Source: Acidimicrobiia bacterium (GTDB lineage: Bacteria > Actinomycetota > Acidimicrobiia > Spongiisociales > Spongiisociaceae). Taken from it: a stretch of 64,000 nucleotides of DNA. This document shows positions 16,370 to 24,893 of this stretch, piece after piece (position 1 is the first letter of the stretch; every line of letters starts with the position of its first letter). The position numbers and the translations under genes were made by a program. The stretch covers positions 36,581 through 100,580 of the forward strand of contig WTGI01000043.1 in assembly GCA_011523635.1 (NCBI GenBank), written 5' to 3'. The notes below the pieces were generated by a model. It saw nothing but the letters and a program-made list of their open reading frames with translations. It ran no database searches and was not told where the DNA came from.

Positions 16370-17913
16370 CGAGCCCCGTCGTTCCGATCGGCCAGGATCG
16401 CCGCCGCGCAGTTGTAGCCGGGCGCCCCGGTCACCTCGCCGCCGGGATGCGTACCGGCGCCGCATAGGTACAGCCCGGCGACCGGGCTCCGCCATCCACC
16501 GGAGCCCGGGAACGGTCGTCCGGTGAAGAACTGGCCGGGGAGATGGTCACCGTGATGGATGTCCCCGTCCGGCATGCCCAGCCTCTGTTCCAGGTCGGCC
16601 GGCGTGAAGAGGACGTAGTCGACGAGCGCCCTGCGGAAGTTGGGCACGTACTCGGTGATCCGGTCGATCAGGTCTTCCGCGACGGGGGTGCGGAGCTCGT
16701 CCCACGTTCCGTTCTCGGGAACCGGTGGTGCGTACAGGACGAGGGCCGATACCGCGTGACCCCCCGGTGGCGCGCTGGCCGGGTCGAGCGCGGTGTGCGT
16801 CCCCAGCTGGATGACGGGGTCCCTCGCCGGACGGCCGGCGGCACAGTCCTCCCAGGCCGAGATGTAGTGGTCGATCGACCGGGTGATCCGCATGTACGAC
16901 CCCGCCGCCGGGTCGTGGTCGGGACCCAGATAGCGTGAGAGGTCCATCGGTTCCCGAAGGGCCGCGTGCAGCTTGAGGTAGCCGATCGTGCTCGAGATCC
17001 CCTCCACCCTGCCGAGAAACGACGGGTCCAGTACCCCGGGATCGACGAGCCGCGTATAGGTCGCCCGCGGGCTCAGGTTGGACACGACGATGCCGGCATC
17101 GAGACGGCTCCCGTCCCCCAGCTCCACCCCGGCCGCTCCCCGATCGCCCACCAGGATCCGTTTCACTGAGGCATCGGTGGTGATCTCCGCCCCAGCCCCG
17201 GCTGCCGCCTCGGCCATCGCGGAGGCGAGGGCGCCCATGCCGCCGACCGGAAGCCCGGCCCAATCCGGCTCCAGCGGAACCGAGGCCCAAGCGATTTCGA
17301 GCGGTGATCCGGGCTGTCGCGGGTCGGCAGGCGCCGCTATGTAGGCACCCTGGACGGCCTCGTCGGCAAAGTGATCACGCACGAGCGACGCCATGTCCGC
17401 CGTCCGAAGGGTGTCGTACAGGTCGGGATCGCCCAGCAGGGCGGACCGAGCACGCAGCTCCGACTCGGATGGAGGTTCACGCAACACGAACGGCTCGTAG
17501 AGCGCACCCGCCCGCTCCCACAATGCCGACCAGTCCGTCAGACGGGCCGACGACCCCGCGGCGAAGGACTCGAGATCGGCGGCGGTGCGGCCCAGGTCAC
17601 TCCACTGTTTGAGAGCGCGGCCGTCGGGATAGAGCCGCAGCACGGTCGGCTCCGGCATGCGGATGGTGACACGTCCGGCGAGCCCCATGTCCCGGATCAC
17701 CGGTCGTTGCAGGCCCCACAGCCGGAACGCGCACGTGGAAAAGCGAAACCCGTCAATGAGTTCTTCGGTGGCTACAGCACCGCCCACGAGGCTGCGCGCT
17801 TCGAGGACCTGCACCCGGAGTCCGGCACGCGCCAGGTAGAACGCCGCCACCAACCCGTTGTGCCCGGCCCCCACGATGACGACATCGGCGCCGGTCCTCG
17901 TCGAGCCCCTCAC
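16366..17913 (-). CDS. Phytoene-desaturase-like FAD-dependent amine/carotenoid oxidoreductase
   Basis: A 515-residue flavoprotein. The N-terminus has the dinucleotide-binding VVIVGAGHNGLVAAFYLARAGLRVQVLEARSLVGGA with the GxGxxG variant common in COG1233 proteins. The substrate domain includes PVGGMGALASAMAEAAAGAGAEI and VKRILVGDRGAAGVELGDG. The C-terminal FAD motif is GLYLCGAGTHPGGEVTGAPG. No membrane segment is seen. It is the last gene of a four-gene minus-strand operon with a phosphotriesterase-like and two amidohydrolase genes, only 5 bases after the preceding gene. Its substrate is therefore more likely an amine or amide metabolite than a carotenoid. Confidence 0.82.
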   Translation of the reverse strand: MRGSTRTGADVVIVGAGHNGLVAAFYLARAGLRVQVLEARSLVGGAVATEELIDGFRFSTCAFRLWGLQRPVIRDMGLAGRVTIRMPEPTVLRLYPDGRALKQWSDLGRTAADLESFAAGSSARLTDWSALWERAGALYEPFVLREPPSESELRARSALLGDPDLYDTLRTADMASLVRDHFADEAVQGAYIAAPADPRQPGSPLEIAWASVPLEPDWAGLPVGGMGALASAMAEAAAGAGAEITTDASVKRILVGDRGAAGVELGDGSRLDAGIVVSNLSPRATYTRLVDPGVLDPSFLGRVEGISSTIGYLKLHAALREPMDLSRYLGPDHDPAAGSYMRITRSIDHYISAWEDCAAGRPARDPVIQLGTHTALDPASAPPGGHAVSALVLYAPPVPENGTWDELRTPVAEDLIDRITEYVPNFRRALVDYVLFTPADLEQRLGMPDGDIHHGDHLPGQFFTGRPFPGSGGWRSPVAGLYLCGAGTHPGGEVTGAPGYNCAAAILADRNDGAR

Positions 17914-17918
17914 GGGCT

Positions 17919-19373
17919 TCAGCCCACGATCGGCCAGGTCGTGAAGCTCCCCGGTCCCACTTCGTTCTCGAAGCCGGAAGCGGCTGCATCGATCTGGCGA
18001 TACGCCTCCGCCGCGTCGAAGCGCGTGAAGCGGCCCCGGTCGTAGACGGCTTCCCCGTCGATGATGACCGTGTCGACCGTGCGGGATTGCCGGTAGAACA
18101 CCAGGCTGTCGACGGGATCCTGGAATCTGGGGTGCGATTCGGGCCGATCCAGGGAGTGGATCACGATGTCGGCGCGCTTACCGACTTCGAGCGACCCGAT
18201 CTCGTCCGCCATGCCAACGGCCGCTGCGCCGTGCAGTGTTGCCATCTCGAGGATCGTCTCCCCCGTGAAGACCGGCATCTCGTTCCGGACCTCGCGGAAC
18301 CCGACCGCGGCGAGATACATCTGCCGCCCCACGTCGCGCCGTGCGCTCACTCCGTCGGACCCGAGCCCGACCGTCAGACCGGCGCGCACCATTTCCGGGA
18401 AACGGCCCATCCGCAGGGCTCCCATACCCCGGCGCACCGAGGCCGTGGGACAGTGGACGACGTGAGTGCCGGACTCGATCGTGAGCTCCAGTTCACGCTC
18501 GTCGAGGTGGATCATGTGCACGAGCGTGAGCCCCGGCCCGAGGATTCCGAGGTCGGCTAGGTGTTCGAGGGGTCGCTTTCCGTGCTCGTCGAGCGAGGCA
18601 CTGACCTCCTCGGGTCCCCAGGACTGATGCATGATCATGGGCACCCGGTGCTCGCTTGCCAATTCCCTGGCGCGGACGAGCAGCTCGTCGGTGTTCCGCC
18701 CGCTGCCGAACATGTTGACGACGCCCCTCACCCGTCGCTCGCTGTGGAAGGGGTGATCCTCGATCTGGCGCCGCAGTCGTTCGAACGCCTCATCGGTGCT
18801 CACCCCGAGGATGTCGATCTCCGACTGCGGCATCGAGCCGAACCGCGGGTCCTGGAGCTCCTCGGCATCGATCTCGAGGTTGCCGTCGATGAGAAAGTGG
18901 CCGGGGAAGCCCCGGATACCGACCATCTCGAGGGCGCGCACCTCGTCCTCCAGCCAGAAGGCGCTCCCGGTATCGGCGAACATCGTCGTGCCGTTGGCGA
19001 TCATCTCCATTGACGAGATGAGCGTGCCGAAGTGATCCATCTCGGGTGAGCGGGCATCCCACAGGGCCAGCTCCAGATCGCTCCAGTCGGCGGTGTGTTT
19101 GGGTGCGAACCCGCGGATCAACTCCTGGCTGTTGACGTGAACGTGGGCATCGACGAATCCGGGGTGAACGAGGGCGCCCCGCAGGTCGCGTTCCGCGGCG
19201 CCGTCAGGCACCGTCACCTCGTCGTCCGGCCCGATCGCGACGATCCGGCCGTTGCCGATCGCGATCGAACCGTCCAGCAGGATGCGGCGATCGGGATCCA
19301 TGGTGATGATGTGACCGTGCCGCAGCACGGTGTCCACGCCGGTGGCCGGGCGCCCTTCGCCGGCAGCCGTCAT
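17919..19373 (-). CDS. Amidohydrolase, second of a tandem paralogous pair
   Basis: A 484-residue TRZ/ATZ-type amidohydrolase. Metal and catalytic motifs are in place: HPGFVDAHVHVNSQELIRGF with HxH, MIMHQSWGPEEV, LTLVHMIHLDERELE, HVVHCPTASVRRGMGALRMG and VGLGSDGVSARRDVGRQM with the metal aspartate. KRADIVIHSLDRPESHPRFQDP closes the sandwich domain. It is highly similar along its length to the gene just upstream, sharing for instance the DPRFGSMP and YRQS-VDT segments, so it arose by tandem duplication. Start and stop overlap as ATGA. Two diverged copies suggest two related substrates. Confidence 0.85.
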   Translation of the reverse strand: MTAAGEGRPATGVDTVLRHGHIITMDPDRRILLDGSIAIGNGRIVAIGPDDEVTVPDGAAERDLRGALVHPGFVDAHVHVNSQELIRGFAPKHTADWSDLELALWDARSPEMDHFGTLISSMEMIANGTTMFADTGSAFWLEDEVRALEMVGIRGFPGHFLIDGNLEIDAEELQDPRFGSMPQSEIDILGVSTDEAFERLRRQIEDHPFHSERRVRGVVNMFGSGRNTDELLVRARELASEHRVPMIMHQSWGPEEVSASLDEHGKRPLEHLADLGILGPGLTLVHMIHLDERELELTIESGTHVVHCPTASVRRGMGALRMGRFPEMVRAGLTVGLGSDGVSARRDVGRQMYLAAVGFREVRNEMPVFTGETILEMATLHGAAAVGMADEIGSLEVGKRADIVIHSLDRPESHPRFQDPVDSLVFYRQSRTVDTVIIDGEAVYDRGRFTRFDAAEAYRQIDAAASGFENEVGPGSFTTWPIVG

Positions 19374-20806
19374 GTCACAACGGGCCAGCTCGAGAAGCGA
19401 CCGGGCCCGACGATGGATTCGAACTCCGCCGCTAACGCATCCATCGCCTCGTAGGCGTCGGCCGGATCGAAGCGGGTGAACTTACCGTCTTCGAGTACGG
19501 CCTCGCCGTCGATGTACACCGTGTCGACGGTGGCCGACTGCCGGTAGAAGATCAGGTTGTCGACGGGGTCCTGGAACCGCGGGTGAGCTTCGGGCCGGTC
19601 CACCGTGTGGATAACGATGTCGGCGCGCTTGCCGGGCTCGATCGATCCGACCTCGTCGCTCATCCCGAGCGCCGCCGCGCCGTGGATCGTCGCCATCTCG
19701 AGGACCGTCTCGCCGGTCAGCACCGGGATGTCGTCCCGGGTCTCGCGAAACCCGACTGCGGCCAGGTACGCCTGGCGAAGCACATCGCGCTTCCCGCTGT
19801 ATCCGTCGGAGCCCAGACCTACCGGCACGCCGGCGGCGATCATCTCCGGATGTTTTCCCACTCGCAGGGCACCCATGCCTCTGCGCACGGATGCCGCGGG
19901 GCAATGCACCACGGCGCACCCGGATCCGATGATGAGCTCCACCTCTTTCTCGTCGAGGTGAATCATGTGTACCAGGGTGAGGCCGGGTCCGAGCATGCCG
20001 AGGTCGGCCAGGTGCTCGATCGGCCGCTTTCCATGGACGCGCAGTGACCCCGTGACCTCTTCGGGGCCCCACGACTGGTGCATGATGATCGGAACCCGGT
20101 ACTCCTCGGCCAGTTCCATGCATTCGCCGTAGAGCCGATCGGTGATCCTCCCGGAGCCGAACAGGGTGATGGCGCAACGCACCCGCCCCCCGCCGGCGAA
20201 AGGGTAGGCCTCGAGTTGCTCACGCAGCAGCACCAACGCCTCGTCCGTCGGGGTCGAGAGCGCCTCGATCTCCGACGGAGGCATCGAACCGAAGCGGGGA
20301 TCGGCAAGCTCCTCCTCGTCCACTGCCAGGTATCCGTCGAGGATCGAATAACCAGGAAGCCCGCGGAGGCCGACCGTCTCCAGGGCCCGGACGGTCTCAG
20401 CGAGCCACTTCGAGCCCCCCGTGTCCGAATAGAGGGTCGTCCCGTTGATCACCATCTCCATGGCATCCAGCAAGGTGCCCAGGTATTCGGACTCGGGTGA
20501 CCGGACGGGCCAGAGAGCGTGCTCCACGACCTCCCAGTTGGCAGTGTCCTTGGGAGTGAACCCGCGGATCGCCTCCATTGCGCCGGCATGAGCGTGTGCG
20601 TCGATGAGGCCGGGATGGACCAGCCCGCCGCGCAGATCCTTCACGAGCGGAGCCGTGTAGGCAGCGGTCACATCCCGGTCCGGCCCCACGGCGACGATCC
20701 GGTCTCCGCGAATGGCGATGGTGCCGTCGGTGAGGATACGTCGCTGCGGGTCGACCGTCAGGATGTGCCCGTGGCGCAGCAGGAGATCGACCTGCTCCGG
20801 CTCCAC
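19370..20806 (-). CDS. Amidohydrolase, first of a tandem paralogous pair
   Basis: A 478-residue amidohydrolase paralogous to the following gene, with HPGLIDAHAHAGAMEAIRGFTPKDTANWEV, IMHQSWGPEEVTGSLRVHGKRP, LTLVHMIHLDEKEVE, AVVHCPAASVRRGMGALRVG and VGLGSDGYSGKRDVLRQAYLA. The first motif is HAHAGAMEAI where the partner has HVHVNSQELI. The HxH is conserved but the neighbouring pocket residues differ, which is where substrate choice would be expected to change. It lies 27 bases after the phosphotriesterase-like gene and overlaps the second amidohydrolase by ATGA. It is probably a cytoplasmic zinc or iron enzyme. Confidence 0.85.
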   Translation of the reverse strand: MEPEQVDLLLRHGHILTVDPQRRILTDGTIAIRGDRIVAVGPDRDVTAAYTAPLVKDLRGGLVHPGLIDAHAHAGAMEAIRGFTPKDTANWEVVEHALWPVRSPESEYLGTLLDAMEMVINGTTLYSDTGGSKWLAETVRALETVGLRGLPGYSILDGYLAVDEEELADPRFGSMPPSEIEALSTPTDEALVLLREQLEAYPFAGGGRVRCAITLFGSGRITDRLYGECMELAEEYRVPIIMHQSWGPEEVTGSLRVHGKRPIEHLADLGMLGPGLTLVHMIHLDEKEVELIIGSGCAVVHCPAASVRRGMGALRVGKHPEMIAAGVPVGLGSDGYSGKRDVLRQAYLAAVGFRETRDDIPVLTGETVLEMATIHGAAALGMSDEVGSIEPGKRADIVIHTVDRPEAHPRFQDPVDNLIFYRQSATVDTVYIDGEAVLEDGKFTRFDPADAYEAMDALAAEFESIVGPGRFSSWPVVT

Positions 20807-20833
20807 GGCCTCTCCCTCCGCCCCGCCTGCCGC

Positions 20834-21775
20834 CTACGACCCGACGAGCCAGCGGCGGGGGTTGTCCCGGATGATCTTGTTGATCGTCTCTTCCGTAATG
20901 CCCAGCTCGCGCAGCGTCGGGATGACCGTCTCGGAGATGTACACGAAACCAGGACCGCCGTGGATCTTGAACTGGGGGAACTTGCAGGTGTCGTGGGAGA
21001 GCAGGATGTAGTCCTCGTGCCCCCTGTCGACCAACTCCTTCACGGTGTTCATGATGTGCTCCTCGAAGGTCTTAAGAGCACCGTACTGTCCGCAGTTGTC
21101 GAACATGATGAGGGCCCCTCGGGCGATGAGGCCTTCGAGGAACTCCATGTGGGGATAGGAATCGCAATGGCCGATCGCCACCCGCGATATGTCCACATCC
21201 TCTTCCTCGAAGATCGTCAGGATGTCGGGTGCGACCGGGCCGATGGCGTGGATCGCGCCCAGGGCGAGTCCGGTCTCCTTGTGGGCCCGCGCCGCCGCTC
21301 GCAGCACCCTCTCCTCCGCCGGAGCCACCCAGGTCTTCTCCACACCGATCTCGCCGATCACTCCGGGCTTGATGCCGGTCCCGTCGACACCGTCGGTGAT
21401 CTCTCCGATGAGCTGGTCGGCGAGCGATCCGACGGTGCGTCTCTCGATGACATCCTCGGGCCGGTAGTAGTTGCCCCGATACCATCCGCAGCCCATCACG
21501 ATCTGGACGCCCGTGTTCTCCGAAAGCGTGCGGAGGCGCTCCGGCGACCGGCCGATGTCCGGTACAGTCAGGTCGACGAGGGTGGTTCCGCCCAGTTCTC
21601 CGAAAGCCGCGACCTCGGCCGTGACGATCCGGTCGTCGTCGAACTGGTCGGGGAAGTCGTAGCGGTACGACGCCTGGCGCAGCTGGCAATAGGGATGCTC
21701 ATGGGGAAGCACGTAGCCGAGTTGGTCTGCTGGTATGGGCCCCAGAACGGTCATCACGCTTCCTGGATCCGACAT
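20834..21775 (-). CDS. Phosphotriesterase-family metal hydrolase (PHP/lactonase type)
   Basis: A 313-residue TIM-barrel enzyme. It opens TVLGPIPADQLGYVLPHEHPYC with the HxH metal motif. It continues with GGTTLVDLTVPDIGRSPERL, IVMGCGWYRGNYY, the bridging-residue strand PGVIGEIGVEK (a glutamate where phosphotriesterase has a carbamylated lysine), ALGAIHAIG, AIGHCDSY and ILLSHDTCKFP with the final metal aspartate. The glutamate variant is typical of the lactonase and phosphotriesterase-homology branches rather than organophosphate hydrolases. A strong GGAGAGGG site precedes the ATG. First gene of the four-gene minus operon. Confidence 0.83.
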   Translation of the reverse strand: MSDPGSVMTVLGPIPADQLGYVLPHEHPYCQLRQASYRYDFPDQFDDDRIVTAEVAAFGELGGTTLVDLTVPDIGRSPERLRTLSENTGVQIVMGCGWYRGNYYRPEDVIERRTVGSLADQLIGEITDGVDGTGIKPGVIGEIGVEKTWVAPAEERVLRAAARAHKETGLALGAIHAIGPVAPDILTIFEEEDVDISRVAIGHCDSYPHMEFLEGLIARGALIMFDNCGQYGALKTFEEHIMNTVKELVDRGHEDYILLSHDTCKFPQFKIHGGPGFVYISETVIPTLRELGITEETINKIIRDNPRRWLVGS

Positions 21776-21912
21776 GATCCCTCTCCTGCGTTGCTTGCTG
21801 ACACCGCGACAGTAAACGGGGCCGGGTCAGCGCGTCAACCGGTCCCGCACGCCGGTACTTCAGGCTCCCGCGGTGGCGTTCTTGGGCAGGAGAACGGCAT
21901 GGAAGGCCCGCC

Positions 21913-22917
21913 GTGACGCGCCCGCTAGTCGCGGGCGTCGAAGGTCCCGACACGCCATCTCGCGACTGGTCCATCGAGCGCGACCTGCTCGATGCGGCGG
22001 GCGCCGCCCTCGTGACGTCCATCTGCGCGAGCGAGGAGGAGGCGGCCGCGGCCTTGCGCGACGCCGACGCCGGGCTCGTCCACACGAGCCCGATCACCGA
22101 GGTAATCCTGAACGTCGCCTCGAGATGCCGCGCCTTGATCCTCGGCGGCGTCGGCCACGAGCACGTGGATCTGGAGCTTGCCGCCGAGCGCGGGATCGCG
22201 GTCGCCAACGTGCCGGACTACTGCGTCGAGGAGGTGTCGGATCACGCCCTCGCGCTGCTTCTGGCCCTAGCCAGAGGCCTGATCCCCTTGGATGCGAGCA
22301 GCCGTCGGGGCGATTGGAACCATCTGGGCGGAGGCAGGCTCACACGCATCCGGGGATGCCGGCTCGGTCTCTACGGATTCGGCCGTATTGCTCGCCGGCT
22401 CGCGGACAAGGCACGTGGTATCGGGCTCGCGGTCATGGCGTTCGACCCATACGTCGACCGCTCAGAGATGGAGGAAGCCTCGGTGACGCCGGCGGAGAGC
22501 CTGGCTCAGCTTCTCGGCTCTTCGGACTTCGTGTCGCTGCACACCCATCAGACGCCGGAGACGGAGAACGTGATCAACGCAGCTTCGATCCGGCTGATGA
22601 AACCGGGGGCCCGGCTCATCAACGTGTCGCGTGGCGCCCTGATCGAGGAGGGGGCACTCTACGAGGCCCTCCGCTCCGGGCACCTCGCGGGGGCGGCCCT
22701 CGACGTGATGGCCGTGGAGCCGTTCGACATAACCAGCCCGCTTCTGCGGCTCGACAACCTGGTCGTCACGCCGCACGCCGCGTGGTACTCGGAGCAGTCC
22801 GGCCGCGAGCTGAGCAGAAAGATGGTGGGCGCAGCGATCCAGGCCCTACGAGGCGAGCTTCCCGACCACACGATCAACGCACAAGCAGAGCCACGCTTCC
22901 CATGGCTCGATTCGTAG
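21913..22917 (+). CDS. D-isomer-specific 2-hydroxyacid dehydrogenase (CtBP/phosphoglycerate dehydrogenase-like)
   Basis: A 334-residue NAD-dependent dehydrogenase. The substrate domain ends in VPDYCVEEVSDHALALLLALARG, the conserved helix before the cofactor domain. CRLGLYGFGRIARRLADKARGIGLAVMAFDPY is the GxGxxxxxxA NAD-binding segment. FVSLHTHQTPETENVINAASIRLMKPGARLINVSRGALIEEGAL carries the active-site region, and VVTPHAAWYS gives the catalytic histidine. The GTG at 21913 has GGAAGG about 10 bases upstream. It is transcribed divergently from the phosphotriesterase operon and could oxidise or reduce a hydroxyacid released there. The substrate is unknown. Confidence 0.85.
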   Translation: MTRPLVAGVEGPDTPSRDWSIERDLLDAAGAALVTSICASEEEAAAALRDADAGLVHTSPITEVILNVASRCRALILGGVGHEHVDLELAAERGIAVANVPDYCVEEVSDHALALLLALARGLIPLDASSRRGDWNHLGGGRLTRIRGCRLGLYGFGRIARRLADKARGIGLAVMAFDPYVDRSEMEEASVTPAESLAQLLGSSDFVSLHTHQTPETENVINAASIRLMKPGARLINVSRGALIEEGALYEALRSGHLAGAALDVMAVEPFDITSPLLRLDNLVVTPHAAWYSEQSGRELSRKMVGAAIQALRGELPDHTINAQAEPRFPWLDS

Positions 22918-23085
22918 AGGTACCGGAGCCGAGCAGCATTACTTCCGGCGGTGGTCTTGCTTCCGATAGCAATTGCCGGGTACAGACCCGCGGGGCGTGA
23001 ACAGCCATCTCGCACCGCAAAGATCGACCGGCCAATCACAAAGTAACCTCGTCAGAGGGATTATGGGGATCGGGTGGGGTGTTGC

Positions 23086-23110
23086 GGTGGAGCTGAGGGA
23101 TTTGAACCCC
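23086..23110 (-). repeat. Distal att-like copy of the tRNA-Ala 3' end
   Basis: These 25 bases correspond to the T-loop and acceptor 3' side of the tRNA-Ala at 24759-24835, with one G missing in the GGGG run. The rest of a tRNA cannot be folded from the adjoining DNA, so this is a fragment, not a gene. The wider gap 22918-23214 (297 bases) holds nothing else that I can identify. Confidence 0.65.
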
Positions 23111-23214
23111 GAACGCCTTTCCACTGTGTTTCCCCTGTTAGATAGGGTTTCCGCTCCCCTCGGTGACACTCTCGGTAACACCATTCCCTCCCGGATCGGT
23201 CGGACTCCCTCGGC

Positions 23215-23691
23215 CTAGTAACCCGCGCACTTCCCGGACTCGTGTGTCCCGTCATGGTTCGTGCCTGGGTGGGTGTGCTTCGGGTGTCCCGCGTGCCAAT
23301 GGGTACAAGTTCCCGAAGGTGGCGGCGTGGTCGTGGTAGTTGTAGTGGTCGTGACCTCAACTTCGTCCGCAACCATGCTGTGGAGTAGTGCCATCATGTC
23401 GGCGCGGGTGAAGTCCGGGTTGCTGAACTGATCGTCACCGTTGGCACCGAGCACCTGGTCGTAGAACCGTGCCATGAAGATCAGGGCATGACTCCGGCTC
23501 AACGGCTCATCCGGCCGAAACGTACCGTCTCCATACCCGAGGGTAATCTCGTTATCCGCTGCCCACTCGATAGCTTCCACGGGGTGGTCGTGTGTCACAT
23601 CGGTGAACCGACTGTGGGCCGCGAGAGCGCCGCCTGCGATAACCAGGACCATCAGGCCACCTAATACCCACCCAAACTTCTTACGCCTCAT
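23215..23691 (-). CDS. Secreted or anchored S-layer-homology (SLH) domain protein with Thr linker and His-rich tail
   Basis: The ATG at 23691 follows GGAGGG and is preferred to the track start at 23823. The 158-residue product has a basic start and one hydrophobic segment (FGWVLGGLMVLVIAGGALAA). One SLH-type repeat follows: SRFTDVTHDHPVEAIEWAADNEITLGYGDGTFRPDEPLSRSHALIFMARF. A partial second repeat contains NPDFTRADMMALL. A run of threonines then prolines makes a linker, and the tail (about 30 residues) is rich in His and Gly with two cysteines. SLH domains bind cell-wall polymers, so surface attachment is likely. Its place inside the prophage remnant suggests phage cargo, or a host gene left by rearrangement. 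Confidence 0.75.
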   Translation of the reverse strand: MRRKKFGWVLGGLMVLVIAGGALAAHSRFTDVTHDHPVEAIEWAADNEITLGYGDGTFRPDEPLSRSHALIFMARFYDQVLGANGDDQFSNPDFTRADMMALLHSMVADEVEVTTTTTTTTTPPPSGTCTHWHAGHPKHTHPGTNHDGTHESGKCAGY

Positions 23692-23746
23692 TTGATGGCC
23701 CTCCGGTCTTCGGTCAAGCGATGAATTTAGTCGCCTCTCACCCGTC

Positions 23747-24738
23747 TCAGGATGAGAGATCACGCCCAGCCGTTCCATCTGTTCCACCAGATCCTCCTTT
23801 TTCGAGATCGAGGCCCACGGCATCCGCCGCCGTCTCGAAGGTTGCTCCCGCCTCGATCAGGCTGGCGATCGCCCTAGCGTTGCCCGTCACGTCCGAGGCC
23901 CTGAGCCCTCTCCAGGACAGGGAGACGTCTTGCCCCATCTTCCGGGCCAGTTCCTCGGTCACCAGATCCCCAAGAGGCGATATCACGCCGTGAAATGTGA
24001 TGCGCCATGCTTCCCGCAGAGCCGCCGAGTCACTGGATCCGAACCCGAACATTTGCGGGGGGATACCGCACGCCGCCAAGACCTCCCGGGTAGCCGATTC
24101 GCAGAGCTTCACCAGAGCATCCGGGGGAGAGGCCCCGAGCCGTTGAGGTGTCCAGCCTCCGCTCGGTGACGTCTGCGGGGCTTGTTCGGTCCACTGGCCG
24201 CTCGATTGCGATTCCACCACCGCCAGGGCCCTGGCGAGAGTCTTCAGGTCTTCCTTCAGCTTCCGCACGGTCGGGTCTTCCCCGTCGACCGGGATCGGCA
24301 ACAGGTAGCCCCTAGTCCCTGCCACCTCGTCTCCTAGAGCGTGCACCAGCTCGGCCGAGAGCCGCCCGGCCATAGCCGCCGACTCGATCGGGCCGACCCC
24401 GTACCAGGCCGCTCCGGGTGGGTGGAATAGCGAAGGTGGATCACGTCCTGGGCCCGATACGTCTTCCGGGTCCCGCCGTCCGGGCCCGCCAGTTCGACCG
24501 AACAACGCCAGGACTCCGGGTCATAGGTTCCCGTGATATCCCATGAGGAAGCAGGAACCAGCCGGAGATCCCCTGTGGCAACCAGGACAACCTCACCGCC
24601 CCGGATCAGCGCCCGGCCCGCCATTGCTCTGGTCCTGGTGTCGAAGGCTCTCCGGATTACCCAGGGCGACCGCACCGTCTCGAAAGTTCCCCCTGGATCG
24701 GCATCTCCCCTGCTAACGGCCTGATTTTGAGACAACAT
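23747..24738 (-). pseudogene. Phage portal protein, frameshifted and 5'-truncated
   Basis: Two overlapping track ORFs form one gene. The upstream frame (24738 down) reads WDITGTYDPESW and QDVIHLRYSTHPE. The downstream frame continues YGVGPIESAAMAGRL, VKLCESATREVLAACGIPPQMFGFGSSDSAALREAWR and LGDLVTEELARKMGQDVSLSW, typical of HK97-type portal proteins of tailed phages. A one-base deletion near 24406 explains the switch: restoring it reads through as RPWYGVGP. The N-terminal portion expected of a portal is missing, cut near the tRNA junction. Portal proteins form the DNA-entry ring of the capsid; this copy cannot function. Confidence 0.75.
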
Positions 24739-24758
24739 GGGACGAAAGGTCTTCGTGG

Positions 24759-24835
24759 TGGTGGAGCTGAGGGGATTTGAACCCCTGACCCCCTCGTTGC
24801 GAACGAGGTGCTCTGCCGAACTGAGCTACAGCCCC
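24759..24835 (-). tRNA. tRNA-Ala (anticodon CGC), 3' CCA encoded
   Basis: On the minus strand GGGGCTG...CAGCTCC forms the 7-bp acceptor stem (one G-T pair), followed by discriminator A and an encoded CCA. The D arm contains AGCTCAGTTCGGCAGAGC, the anticodon arm CCTCG-TTCGCAA-CGAGG with CGC, and the T arm GGGG-TTCAAAT-CCCC. CGC reads the GCG alanine codon. Its 3' end is the integration site of the adjacent prophage remnant. Confidence 0.95.
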
Positions 24836-24893
24836 TGGAGGAGCCTCCATTCTACCCGCCTCTCAGGCGGGGAAACACAACCGGGGAAGGAAC

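Larger units (their letters stand above)
23086..24785 (-). mobile_element. Decayed prophage (or other integrated element) at the 3' end of tRNA-Ala
   Basis: GGTGGAGCTGAGGGATTTGAACCCC at 23086-23110 repeats, with one base missing, the 3' end of the intact tRNA-Ala gene at 24759-24785. This is the direct-repeat arrangement left by tyrosine-integrase insertion at a tRNA 3' end. Between the copies lie only a frameshifted, 5'-truncated phage portal gene and an SLH-domain gene. No integrase, terminase or capsid gene remains, so the element is a fossil of about 1.7 kb. Confidence 0.7.

Noticed and set aside
23088-23160. A second complete tRNA gene near 23.1 kb
   Set aside because: Only the T-arm and acceptor 3' side are present; no matching 5' acceptor strand, D arm or anticodon arm can be folded.
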